Origin: Cephalothrix simula
Taxonomy: Eukaryota; Nemertea; Palaeonemertea; Archinemertea; Cephalotrichidae
DNA length: 12,450 nt
Direction: 5' to 3'
Assembly (NCBI GenBank): GCA_035591015.1
Contig: JAXIUW010184625.1
Span: 1 to 12,450, forward strand
Part shown: piece by piece, positions 1 through 7,573 of the stretch
Position numbering within the stretch: position 1 is the first letter of the stretch
How the letters are laid out: each line of letters begins with the position of its first letter
Program-made: the position numbers and the translations under genes
Notes under the pieces: generated by a model
What the model saw: the letters and a program-made list of their open reading frames with translations, nothing else
What the model was told of the DNA's origin: nothing
The model's database searches: none

Positions 1-5
1 ATTTT

Positions 6-66
6 TGGAAGCAGGTATCAAAAAATTGAACATTGGAAACAAAAATGGAAGCAGGTATCCAAAAAT
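6..66. repeat. Short direct repeat, about 40-bp period
   Basis: The motif TGGAAGCAGGTATC followed by an A-run occurs at 6 and again at 46. The spacing suggests the right end of a tandem array that may continue left of the window. Only two copies are visible, so array status is inferred. Confidence 0.5.
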
Positions 67-357
67 GATGAAAAGTTAAAAAAATAGGCATATCCCCAAC
101 CTGTGCAAATAACAAGGTTATTTGCATGAATTGCATGCTAGGAATGAGGATGGTTTTTTTGTCATAAGTGGCACAATCCGAAAGTTAACTTATTTTCCAT
201 TGATTGTTCAGGAGTCGGGACCAATTTCATGATTTATAAGTGACATAACTTCAGGATCGGATTTTTATGTATGCACTTCGAAACTTGAAGAAGGATTTGC
301 GCACATTAACATTTGCACGGTATGATGGAGTCAAAATGTCAAAATAACTCTTTCGTT

Positions 358-427
358 TCCGAATGTGTCAATCGGCTCTGAACTAGTTTTTACCCTTGCG
401 GTCCGAACGTGCCAATGGGCATTGAAC
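358..427. repeat. Diverged direct repeat, 26-bp units 44 bp apart
   Basis: Positions 358-383 and 402-427 align over 26 bases with five mismatches (tccgaaYgtgYcaat core, ending in tgaac). This looks like an old local duplication inside a repeat. A TGACGTCA palindrome follows at 467-474. Confidence 0.5.
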
Positions 428-1106
428 ATTAAAATTTATCGCCACGTCAGCACTAAAAACATGAAATGACGTCACTATCTTCAATGTTTAAGAACTGGAT
501 TTTACTTATTTATAGGATTGTCAGAAAGAAGGGTTTTAAAAAATTTCTGACGGTCTTGATTACTAATCTTGTGGTTCATAAATTTTTCCACTCAATATAA
601 CAAATTAATTGCTGGTCCGTAGAGGTAATTTTCATGCAAAATTCGGACTTGAAAGAGTTATCTCTTTGCAGTGGGATGAATTTTCATGACAAATTTTTTA
701 TCCTATTCTGATTGATGTACTCATGGGCTAAGATGCCATTTGATGTCCTCCTGCAGCTTTCTTGTGCATATAGTTTCTGGTAAAACTAATTGAGCGCAAT
801 AAAAATCCACAAACACTGAAAAAATCTTAATTTTTTAAAATCTGAGGACTGTTCATCGGTGTAGCCACTATACATAATTGACTAATTGCTCAAGGCATAG
901 ACCATGCATACATGTACTGTCCAATTCTATTGGCTGAGCGCCAATGGATTTTTAATTTATTTTTTTAAATTTTTGCTTCCCTTTTCGTTATGTTTAATAT
1001 TATTTTGCATCTATCATTAGTTTAGATGGTGAATTTAATTGTTTGCAATGTTAAAGGTAGTATAATATTTATAGAAAATCCTTAAACTCACTTTAATAGC
1101 TGGGAC

Positions 1107-1228
1107 CTACCTCAAAATATAGACACTTTCCCAACCAAATAATATTCGTTTAAATCTGCGATATGTGTTAAGGCTAGGAATGCTGCTAATGGCATGGCTC
1201 ATCTATATGTGTCTTAATTTTGAGGTGG
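1107..1228. repeat. Weak inverted repeat, possible MITE remnant
   Basis: The arm at 1107-1126 (core acctcaaaatatagacac) matches the reverse complement of 1209-1228 with about four differences, enclosing 82 bp. A related tgaggtagga string occurs again near 1794. No clear target duplication was found. It could be chance in AT-rich DNA. Confidence 0.3.
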
Positions 1229-2041
1229 TTTTTCTAAATGTAAATTAGTTCTCCATGCCTGTCTCTATTGGGCTAAACCATAACATAAAAATAATTGGAT
1301 AGTATTTAAAAAATAAACTGGCTTTAATGAATTTAATAAGCTTTAAGCTTGAGCTCTAGCCTTCAGCAAAAAATTGTCAGAAAAAGATTCACAATTAAAT
1401 GTTTTGAATAAAAATTGTATTATTTTGCTTGCTTTCTATATCAGCATTTTTGAAGGTTTTTGACAAATTTTTTTCGTTTAAAATGCTCAAACCTTTACCA
1501 ATATTTTGCTGAAGGGTATTCTTTCTGCGAAAATGCTTAATATTTTTTCTCGATATATCCTAAAAATCTTGTAACTTTCTTGGTAGATAGTAGTGCACAT
1601 TTGAAGTTTTAATGCAACGAAAATCACAAAATGATGTATTTAACATAATTTTGTAACATTAAGTAGGTCACATTCACTTGAAATTGGATTAAATCACTCT
1701 TTGAAAACTAAATTTTGATTAAAATGACAATTTAAAACCTAATCACCATATTGTCCGTGGTTTTTTGTCCTTTTTGTATAACATATCATATACTGAGGTA
1801 GGACTTACATAACTAAGGGGAAATTATTCATCCCTGGGCCTCCTTCAAATAAAAGTAGGACCAAAGATCCTGTGACACAGTGGTACATGCATCCCTGCCC
1901 CACAGGTATTGTTTCTTTTTATAGCTAAGGTTTAAAATTTGAATTAAAAGATATATTTTTAGTTATAAATACTGCCAATACTAGATTAAAGGAGCTATAT
2001 TAGCGAGAATTCCTGGAATCTTAAAAAGCTACGAAATCGAT

Positions 2042-2088
2042 TTCCATTATGGAAGACCTATCGATTCGATAGCTCTTCCCTAATGGAA
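2042..2088. repeat. 47-bp near-perfect palindrome (23-bp arms)
   Basis: The left arm 2042-2064 and right arm 2066-2088 are inverted copies with two mismatches around a single central base. The innermost part, ctatcga-t-tcgatag, is perfect. With almost no loop it would form a cruciform or tight hairpin. It does not look like a microRNA precursor, which needs a terminal loop. Function unknown. Confidence 0.7.
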
Positions 2089-2837
2089 CATATATATGAG
2101 AACATATTCTTTCAAAGCCTATCAAATTCAACCAATTTACGGCATCTTTTCGCGATTTAATGTTGCGAACTATTAACTTCCGGTCTGAATGCGCTCAGTG
2201 CCCCATGGTTATTAGTGTCCTCTTCGTAGTATAACATATACAGATAGTATGGCTTTGTTCGTCGGACACTGGCAACTGGCTCTTATTGTCCTACCTTTCC
2301 TATTTAAATGTATATCCTGGGCACTGAACGATTTGGGGGGGGGACTTCTAAAACCTATGCTACAAAAATACAACTTGTATGTCTATTTTTACAACCTCAG
2401 GTCAACCTCTTACAATCACCCGAAGCCCCATATTTGGGAGCTCGCTGTCTTAGAATCTGGGTTGGATTTTGACTATCAGACTTTAGAACGACATACCCAA
2501 ATAACTAACTGCAGTCTGACATCTTTTAATATGCATTATTTTTGCCAATTAGCAAATTACAATCTTCTTTCCTTAAATATAGACCGTTATAACAACGTGA
2601 AAGCAATGCGTAAATGTATAGTAGTTTAAAAATATAATTAATATGGTTACATCAATGGCGCGCTCGCGCGAAACATGGATTCCCGCCAATAAAGCTCCTT
2701 TAAAATTTGATTTTCATTTTTTGCTTTAAATTTATTTTGTTTTAAAGTTTCTTCTAAATCTATCCGATCTTATTTTTATTTATCTCCTGTACTACCGTTT
2801 TGTACAAATAGGTTAAAATTATTTTCTTCTAATCTAG
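2089..2837. other. Non-coding stretch with a doubtful 126-codon ORF
   Basis: An open frame runs from ATG 2249 to 2629, but its translation shows no domain, signal or repeat I recognise and its composition is that of random AT-rich sequence. Other points are a run of nine G at about 2334, a GC-alternating patch (ggcgcgctcgcgcg) at about 2657, and an AATAAA at about 2688 that could be a polyadenylation signal but has no supported transcript. Confidence 0.45.
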
Positions 2838-2955
2838 TGGGCGTCTACATCCCAATCTCAGGGATTAGAGTATTCCGTCCATCGAAGACATCCTGTTGCA
2901 TCATCAACCCCTGTAAAGCACAAACATAAAAAGGCAACTGCTCGTCGAAATAATA
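2838..2955 (+). CDS. Orphan exon-like segment (118 nt), unknown gene
   Basis: The segment starts after a pyrimidine-rich acceptor (ttttcttctaatctag) and ends at a strong donor (aata|gtaagt). One frame is open throughout for 39 codons plus one base, while the other two have stops. The translation starts WASTSQSQ and ends in a basic run (KHKHKKATARRNN) that could be a nuclear localisation signal. A stop lies in frame just upstream, so it would have to be an internal exon entered in phase 0. It leaves in phase 1, the same phase as the first exons of the LIM-protein gene, so it could in principle join the exon at 9061. It may equally be a relic of another gene or chance. I do not recognise the protein. 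Confidence 0.25.
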
Positions 2956-3148
2956 GTAAGTGATAATTTTCTATATTATTTTTTTAGTTATGTGTATTTT
3001 GATCCTATGCAATGAGCTCCTTCTGCTATTTGTTCAAGACAGCTTGATAAACTTGGACTAGTAAAGGTAGGCGCAATCTTTCCACCTGTGGAAGTCGACG
3101 TGCGAAATCAGCGCAGTGGGTGTATAAAAAGCACAACCATGAACTGTT

Positions 3149-3156
3149 ATTGAATC
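3149..3156. repeat. Left target-site duplication ATTGAATC
   Basis: This 8-bp string directly abuts the left inverted repeat of the MITE and is repeated exactly at 3374-3381. Confidence 0.85.
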
Positions 3157-3373
3157 CGAGGGGTCGGACACCCGGCAAAATTTTGTACCGGATTTTTTTA
3201 TTCGGATTTTTTTCCGGAATTTTTTCGGATTGCGGATCTTTTTCGGATTTTTCCGGGATTTTTTTCGGATTGCGGATTTTTTCCGGATTTTTTTCGGATT
3301 GCGGATTTTTTCCGGATTTTTTTTCGGATTTTTTGAAATTTTGTACCGGATTTTTTCGGTGTCCGACCCCTCG
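3157..3373. mobile_element. hAT-like MITE, 217 bp, non-autonomous
   Basis: The terminal inverted repeats are cgaggggtcggacacc at 3157 and its inverted copy ending at 3373. The element is flanked on both sides by an identical 8-bp duplication, ATTGAATC (3149-3156 and 3374-3381). An 8-bp target duplication and a GGGGTCGG-type terminus fit the hAT superfamily. The interior is unusual: a strongly T-rich + strand built of repeats of ggattttttccggattttttcggattgcgg, with cggattgcgg at 3226, 3266 and 3295, and a 21-bp direct repeat (core attttgtaccggatttttt) just inside each end. There is no transposase. The long Lys/Asn/Pro-rich minus-strand frame across it is a by-product of this repeat. Confidence 0.85.
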
Positions 3374-3381
3374 ATTGAATC
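3374..3381. repeat. Right target-site duplication ATTGAATC
   Basis: Exact copy of 3149-3156, abutting the right inverted repeat. Exact identity suggests the insertion is not very old. Confidence 0.85.
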
Positions 3382-3787
3382 GGCAAATCACTGACGATGA
3401 AATATTGATCATAACCGACATTACCCGTGTCAGCGTTGCTTAAACTTTCAGTAAATGCCGGAACGAATCGATTGAGATTATATCCTTGGCCCTATTAAAG
3501 ATACCAAAGTCAAATCAATTCAGACTAGTCATTTGACTTTGAAGATACTAGTAACCAGTTTCTGTAATACTGTGTCACCCAATTTTTCCAATTATTTAGT
3601 CAAATAAATTCTCGTATTTTTATTATTTTATTAGTCGAAATTGGCTTGTTTGGCCCATATCAAATTGACCCATTGTTTTTGTAAAAAGTATAGTAAATAA
3701 AAGATAAGTTGTTTTATAGATACAAACCCAGGTGCACTCTTCGATCTACATGATTAAAACATATACACGTAGGTTTGTTTATTCTAG

Positions 3788-3809
3788 AGTTACCTCATCA
3801 GAGGTAACT
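3788..3809. repeat. Perfect 9-bp hairpin followed by a T-run
   Basis: agttacctc-atca-gaggtaact forms a perfect stem with a 4-nt loop and runs into TTTTT. In bacteria this would resemble a terminator, but the context is eukaryotic. It is more likely an end or core of a repeat. Confidence 0.45.
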
Positions 3810-3921
3810 TTTTACTGATGTTAGCTCAAAGGCAATGCTCAGAGTAATTTTTGAGAATGACATCTTTTGTATTGGATAGCTATTTGGATTCATTTCACAA
3901 TGAAAAGCAGGGAGGTAAATT

Positions 3922-3981
3922 ACTTAAATTTCTGGTGTCTTATGTTCAAAAACTTAAATTTCTGGTGTCTTATGTTCAAAA
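3922..3981. repeat. Perfect 2 x 30-bp tandem duplication
   Basis: Units 3922-3951 and 3952-3981 (starting acttaaatttctggtgtctt) are identical. The lack of divergence points to a recent slippage or unequal exchange event, or an assembly artefact. Confidence 0.85.
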
Positions 3982-4043
3982 ATTGTCTGTATGCAGCTCA
4001 TTATGACAATGTTTCTTGATTTCATATTCTGATCTGCCGGGAT

Positions 4044-4243
4044 CACTGTGGTTAAGCTATATGGTTGCTAACAATCAATGCCGGGATATTCCCTATTCCG
4101 ATATACTACGTCAGAGCTAACCGGGAACTGTATCGATCTAGAATTTTTATCGATAACAGTTCCCGGTTAGCTCTGACGTAGTATACCAGAATAGGGGATA
4201 TCCCGGTATTGATTGTTATCTACTATATAACTTAACCATAGTG
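4044..4243. mobile_element. 200-bp foldback element, about 94-bp arms
   Basis: The left arm 4044-4137 and right arm 4149-4243 are inverted copies around an 11-bp spacer (ctagaattttt). I count nine mismatches, seven of them transitions, and one indel, giving about 90 percent identity. The inner 29 bp (tatactacgtcagagctaac onward) is perfect. Outer ends are cactGtggttaag/cactAtggttaag. It is a foldback-type or long-TIR MITE with no internal gene. No adjacent target duplication was clear, so the exact ends and superfamily are open. A transcript of either strand would form a long hairpin. Confidence 0.8.
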
Positions 4244-4977
4244 GCCAGTGGGGATAGCTAAGTTAGCAAGCGGTCGGACTCATGAGCCTTACTACTGACG
4301 TGAGATTTCAGCGGCCTGGTGTTCCTTAACTGGGACAAGTTGTGCACTTCGGTTCCTCCGGAGAGGTCTTGGTTAGCGGTCTTTTAATGCGGTATATCCC
4401 AACAGAGACGAAGGGCAGGCCGTACACTCACATATTCAAACTTACGTGTTTGCCATTTAATTGAGTGATTCACTTGATATTGACTGATTCGTCACTGATT
4501 CTAAATTGATTCGACCTAATGTATTTTTCCAATTTTGTTTTCTTTGTGTTTGTTGGTGGTCGTTTTCACCATGATACAATGGTTTAGGCAGATTTCGTGG
4601 TTTTTTAAAGCAGAAATAATTTTAAAAAAAATCGATTTCCTACAAGTCTTAACAAATTTATTTCTCGAAAAACTACATTTTATACATGACTTTCGTTTTA
4701 TGTTTTATTATTTCATGCTATATACGTTTTATACATGTATATTGGTGGGTCAAGCAGGACACAATAATCTTCATTGTTAATATTTACCTAACATTTAGAA
4801 TGTCGCAAAGTATCATCAAATTTATGACTACGCTTATTATTCATGTATTTACTTTTAGCCTACATGTCTTACAATTTTCCTATCAAAACATCTTATCATT
4901 TTATAGTCTATTAACCAAATGGTCGCCTACGAAAATGACCACGATTCGGTGCTATTAGAAGTACATGTAGTAGGAAA
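4244..4977. other. Non-coding stretch, weak SINE-like start
   Basis: The segment 4250-4400 is more GC-rich than its surroundings and begins with a string resembling a tRNA box A (tagctaagttagcaagcgg, then actcat). No convincing box B at the expected distance was found, so a tRNA-derived SINE is only suggested. From 4440 on the DNA is AT-rich. The open frames at 4535-4958 give hydrophobic, Phe-rich translations with no recognisable family and look like chance frames. Confidence 0.4.
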
Positions 4978-5037
4978 TAAGGTTCCTACAACACTCGCCA
5001 TCGGCTGCCATGTTTACGGCAGGCTCTCCATGTCTTT

Positions 5038-5047
5038 ATGACGTCAT
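5038..5047. promoter_or_regulatory. Perfect CRE-type palindrome ATGACGTCAT
   Basis: Perfect 10-bp palindrome containing TGACGTCA, the consensus for CREB/ATF bZIP factors. It is part of the left arm of the inverted-repeat element, so it may be present for transposon reasons. Confidence 0.45.
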
Positions 5048-5062
5048 ACGACACCATGTCTA

Positions 5063-5072
5063 ATGACGTCAT
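5063..5072. promoter_or_regulatory. Second CRE-type palindrome ATGACGTCAT
   Basis: Second identical copy, 25 bp after the first, created by a local tandem duplication within the element. Confidence 0.45.
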
Positions 5073-5189
5073 ACAACTAGTTTATGGTAGGCTCTCTTTT
5101 ATGGCATGGATACAGAAGTACACTGGGGCGACAGGACTGTCTATTAGCTTATCTAAGGATAGGGTCACGAGGTCGTAAAGTATAGTCCT

Positions 5190-5215
5190 ATGACGTCATA
5201 AAAACATGGCGGCCG
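5190..5215. promoter_or_regulatory. Third CRE palindrome plus a YY1-like motif
   Basis: ATGACGTCAT at 5190-5199 is followed by aaaacATGGCGGCC, close to the YY1 core AAnATGGCGGC. An inverted, imperfect version lies in the left arm near 5006-5020. The CRE plus YY1 pairing is promoter-like, but both are within a repeat. Confidence 0.4.
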
Positions 5216-5239
5216 ATAAGGGGGATTTTAGGAACCTTA

Positions 5240-5669
5240 AAATCTAGATCATTAATTACATCGGCCTTCATTTTTGAACAGGTTTTTAAAAAAACTAAAA
5301 TTCCTCCACAACGATATAATTGACACAATTGAAGCTCAGATAAAGAGAAAATTGCGTCGGGGCCAGCATAATTGTATAATTTTATTTTCACACCAAAAAT
5401 CTAAAAATTATTTCCTTGACTTTTAAATGCGGCAATTATCTCTAATAACAAATTCATATCATAATTAATAGTTTTTTGCAAAGTATGTTAGGTAGAGGAT
5501 GGTATGTAATTATGCGGAATAGGTGGGCATAATCTTTGGAATTTTTACTATTCATCTGTTCAAGGGTACATATTATGACTGAATAATAGTTGGCTTTATA
5601 AACAATACAAAATTCACTATAGAATATCTCAGAAACTCTCATTTGTATGAAGTACATGTTAGTTAACAG
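5240..5669. other. Upstream flank of the first candidate exon
   Basis: AT-rich, with no repeat or exon that I can support. The short minus-strand open frames here have no recognisable content. If the TATA-like box at 5670 is real, this is proximal promoter DNA. Confidence 0.4.
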
Positions 5670-5678
5670 TATATAAAA
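5670..5678 (+). promoter_or_regulatory. TATA-like box upstream of the first candidate exon
   Basis: TATATAAAA lies 49 bp upstream of ATG 5719. A start site about 30 bp downstream, near 5700, would leave a short leader with no upstream ATG. AT-rich DNA produces such strings often, so position is the main argument. Confidence 0.35.
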
Positions 5679-5718
5679 TTGTGTACCTATTTATTTCGGA
5701 TAGCTTTGTTATTTAAAA

Positions 5719-5758
5719 ATGTTAAAGAAGATTTTTGGTAAAAGTCAGACTAACAAAG
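5719..5758 (+). CDS. Candidate first coding exon A of the LIM-adaptor gene (MLKKIFGK form)
   Basis: ATG 5719 has an A at -3 and opens a frame reading MLKKIFGKSQTNK. It ends in phase 1 at a good donor (aaag|gtcagt). Joined to the exon at 9061 it makes a Gly codon and continues LPRKLETEY without a stop. The N-terminus is basic with no Gly2, so unlike exon B it cannot be myristoylated. A TATA-like box sits at 5670. Evidence is donor, phase, Kozak context and promoter-like spacing. With 13 codons there is no family match to lean on. An unrelated chance ORF, or a 5' exon with a start elsewhere, remains possible. The implied intron is 3302 bp and contains the alternative first exon B. Confidence 0.5.
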
Positions 5759-6039
5759 GTCAGTATTTTTTTTTTTAATCAAAGAACTTCAATTACAGTA
5801 ATCAGTAATTATTTTCAAAAACTCTATTCTCGAATGACTTTCGAATCATGTTTTATTCGTCGAGTAGCTTGACACTCGTAATATTTTTCCACTGACGTTG
5901 TTTGTGATCACAGAACGTTGTCCGTAACTCATCAGGCTTCCTTCGTTCATCAACACTCTTTTTGCCGACCGCATAGGTGAGATCAGGTGCCAGTCATCCA
6001 GTTCCAGTTCTAAATCTAATTGGCTTATTTTCAGGGGGG
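5759..6039 (+). other. Start of the long first intron
   Basis: AT-rich intron sequence following the gtcagt donor. No exon or repeat could be supported here. GC content rises towards the SINE-like element that follows. Confidence 0.4.
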
Positions 6040-6283
6040 AATAAACTCAACGGTCCGCTTATCCCTAACTTAACCGTGCATAGCTCCTGGAAACCGCCTC
6101 TCGGCTACTCTTCTCGGTAAGTCCACAGGGATCTTTAACGTGCGAGCCCACGCCCTACATGGCCCGCCTTTGATAATGCAGTCGGCATGCACTGCTGTGT
6201 CTTCGCACAGGGGGACGCCGGGAATCGAACCTGGATCATATCGCTATGCAATCCAAAGCTCTAACCACTAGACCACCGGAGCT
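6040..6283 (-). mobile_element. tRNA-derived SINE-like element (minus strand)
   Basis: Read on the minus strand, 6282 to about 6211 has a tRNA-like head: a box A region TGGTCTAGTGGTTAGAGC (6258-6275) and a perfect box B GGTTCGATTCC (6221-6231). The first seven bases (gctccgg) do not pair with the expected 3' acceptor strand (cgtcccc) and no good anticodon stem forms. It is therefore a tRNA-derived repeat rather than a tRNA gene. The body continues leftwards as a GC-rich block that includes gcacgttaaagatccctgtg, unlike the AT-rich flanks. The left end is approximate, and no poly-A tail or target duplication was identified. It lies in the long intron, antisense to the gene. Confidence 0.65.
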
Positions 6284-7542
6284 AGACCCACAAGGTGTTT
6301 GGAAGCCGATCTTGAATCAGCAACTCCACGATCATACATGCTCCTTTCTTTATATAATACAATAAAAGTGAGATATGGGATTTTCTTTCATGTTTGTAGC
6401 CTAACTGATTAGATCAGAGATAGATTGTGCCGTTTTTTTGTTTTTCAATTGTTTCTCAAAGTAGATTATACCTTTGTTTCGAGTAGACAGTCTGTTATTT
6501 GGATTTTTTCAAATCGAATGCCTAGACTATTGAAGTAAGTTATAAATGCTTTTTAGTTTGATTCGTTACTAGAAAAAATATGGTCGCCTCACCCGTAATT
6601 TGGTAATAATTAAACACTTATTTGTCCGTCAGTGGGTGTGTCGTCGTATACACGATAAAAAAAATTAGTACATGTACCAGTCAACCTGTCATGCAATACC
6701 AGTTGGTAGAAATTGTGCATTATATAGATGATGATAGGGGCACTACGAAACCCCCTAACTTATAATTACCCCCTTCAACAAATACCACTATGCGACTACT
6801 TATTTCCACTGGTTCCCTGCCTTATCGGTCATGTATCGATCGTTTGCCCACCTCTTTCAATCAATTGATTGAAATTGTTTTCTGGTTGCTTGAGAGACGG
6901 GAAAGATGGGAAAGAATCAGTTAAAAACAAAAATTTTTGAATAACTTTATTACCGCCGATGTGATGTGTTTACAAACAAAGTATCGCAGTACTCCTTTAA
7001 GAGTTAGATTATCAGGCGCATGATGGAAGATCACGAAAGAAATATAAGCTTAACTTAACTCTGGTGCGGACGACTTTGATCCTTTCTTTTTATCGTAGAT
7101 TAAAGTTCGCTTCAAAAAGAATCAAAAGTTTCTTTATCCTTTATAAAATAAAATTTTGTCAATTATTTTTATAGACATCTTTGTATACAAATAAACGACA
7201 TCTTTAAATGCTATTAACCTCTTTGACAGCTGCACTTGTATCACCCAGTTTTGCATCGATTTATTAATTTACTTTACCTAAGGGACTCTGAGTTCGAGAT
7301 TCGATATGATCGTGATGACTAACCTTCTTTTGCGAGACAATTTTCGATGCATGGATTAGCTGTTAATGCATACGCACTCTCAATGCTCAATGCATGCACA
7401 GACTCTCGACAGGGAGTTAATTATCGAGTCATATGAGTTTTAACTATCATGATACATATGTGATTTTGTGGACATTTCTATCTATGTGACTCATCTATCT
7501 ATGGAAGCAACATATCGAGGGTATTGAGTATTAAGTGACAAT
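6284..7542 (+). other. Intron and putative upstream region of exon B
   Basis: AT-rich, with no supported exon. A perfect 20-bp palindrome lies at 6855-6874. Just before exon B there is a 9-codon upstream ORF (ATG 7501 to TGA 7527), which would be in the leader if transcription starts upstream of it. No TATA box is obvious before 7543. Confidence 0.4.
6855..6874. promoter_or_regulatory. Perfect 20-bp palindrome TTTCAATCAATTGATTGAAA
   Basis: Perfectly self-complementary with no spacer. Its core ATCAATTGAT has overlapping homeodomain-like ATTG/TGAT half sites. It could be a dimeric transcription-factor site or chance in AT-rich DNA. It lies 0.7 kb upstream of the myristoylation-type exon. Confidence 0.3.
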
Positions 7543-7573
7543 ATGGGATGTGTCAAGTCTAAGGAAAAAGGAG
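7543..7573 (+). CDS. Candidate alternative first coding exon B: myristoylation/palmitoylation signal (MGCVKSKEKG)
   Basis: ATG 7543 has a strong context (A at -3, G at +4) and encodes MGCVKSKEKG before a phase-1 donor (gag|gtatag, moderate strength). Gly2 plus Ser6 fit the N-myristoyltransferase signal M-G-x-x-x-S/T. Cys3 is the usual palmitoylation site, and Lys5/Lys7 match the basic pattern of Src-family N-termini such as Yes and Lyn. Splicing to 9061 gives a Gly codon and continues LPRKLETEY in frame. Without splicing the frame stops after 21 codons. The product would attach to the inner face of the plasma membrane or endomembranes. The alternative is the first exon of a Src-type kinase, but no such kinase exon is seen on this strand and the phase matches the LIM-adaptor exon. 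Confidence 0.55.

Larger units (their letters stand above)
1..2041. other. AT-rich non-coding stretch, no gene seen
   Basis: No long open frame, splice-bounded exon or RNA gene could be supported here. The sequence is AT-rich with frequent stops in all frames. It contains two small direct-repeat pairs (6-66 and 358-427), one TGACGTCA site at 467-474, an inverted CCAAT pair near 932-948, and a weak inverted repeat at 1107-1228. It may be intergenic or part of a very long 5' intron of the gene on the right; the sequence does not decide between these. Confidence 0.6.
3051..3443 (+). pseudogene. Open frame split in frame by a hAT-like MITE; possible gene relic
   Basis: A frame opens after the stop at 3048 and runs to the stop at 3441-3443. 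The transposable element plus one target duplication (225 bp, exactly 75 codons) lies inside it and does not break the frame. Without the insert about 55 codons remain. They include CGSRRAKSAQWVYKKHNHEL, where a Cys is followed by W-V-Y-x-x-H-N-H-E-L. A trailing HNHEL is typical of FAR1/WRKY-GCM1-type zinc-binding domains found with Mutator-like transposases, so this may be the edge of an old DNA-binding exon. The rest of the domain (the other Cys) was not found. No good acceptor is seen. Treat as a weak candidate. Confidence 0.25.
3444..4043. other. Non-coding stretch with small hairpins and a tandem duplication
   Basis: No coding exon is supported. It contains an 11-bp inverted repeat at 3505-3515/3531-3541 (caaagtcaaat), the hairpin at 3788-3809 and the 30-bp duplication at 3922-3981, each small. 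The remainder is ordinary AT-rich sequence. Confidence 0.5.
4978..5239. mobile_element. Inverted-repeat element carrying three CRE palindromes
   Basis: The left end (taaggttccta at 4978, then tcggctgccatgttt) is matched in inverse order by the right end (aaaacatggcggccgata, then taggaacctta to 5239). The left arm carries an extra about 25-bp tandem duplication containing ccatgtctttatgacgtcat and ccatgtctaatgacgtcat. It looks like a MITE with degenerate long inverted repeats. No target duplication is clear. It sits about 480 bp upstream of the first candidate coding exon, so its factor-binding-like sites could influence that promoter. That influence is inference. Confidence 0.55.

Noticed and set aside
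2249-2629. 126-codon plus-strand ORF starting MALFVGHW
   Set aside because: No domain, no sensible composition, no splice or promoter support beyond a nearby AATAAA. Likely chance.
3026-3421. 131-codon minus-strand ORF rich in Lys, Asn, Pro and Glu
   Set aside because: It is a translation of the T-rich internal repeats of the hAT-like MITE and crosses its boundaries.
3922-3981. Start of a CRISPR-like or satellite array
   Set aside because: Only two adjacent identical 30-bp units with no spacers; a simple tandem duplication.
4250-4400. tRNA-derived SINE on the plus strand
   Set aside because: Box A-like string is present but there is no convincing box B or defined ends; kept only as a remark.
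4535-4958. Two overlapping hydrophobic ORFs that could pass for membrane proteins
   Set aside because: The Phe/Leu/Ile richness follows from T-rich DNA; no family features and no exon signals.
6211-6282. A functional minus-strand tRNA gene
   Set aside because: Boxes A and B are present, but the acceptor stem does not pair and no proper anticodon stem forms; a tRNA-derived repeat fits better.
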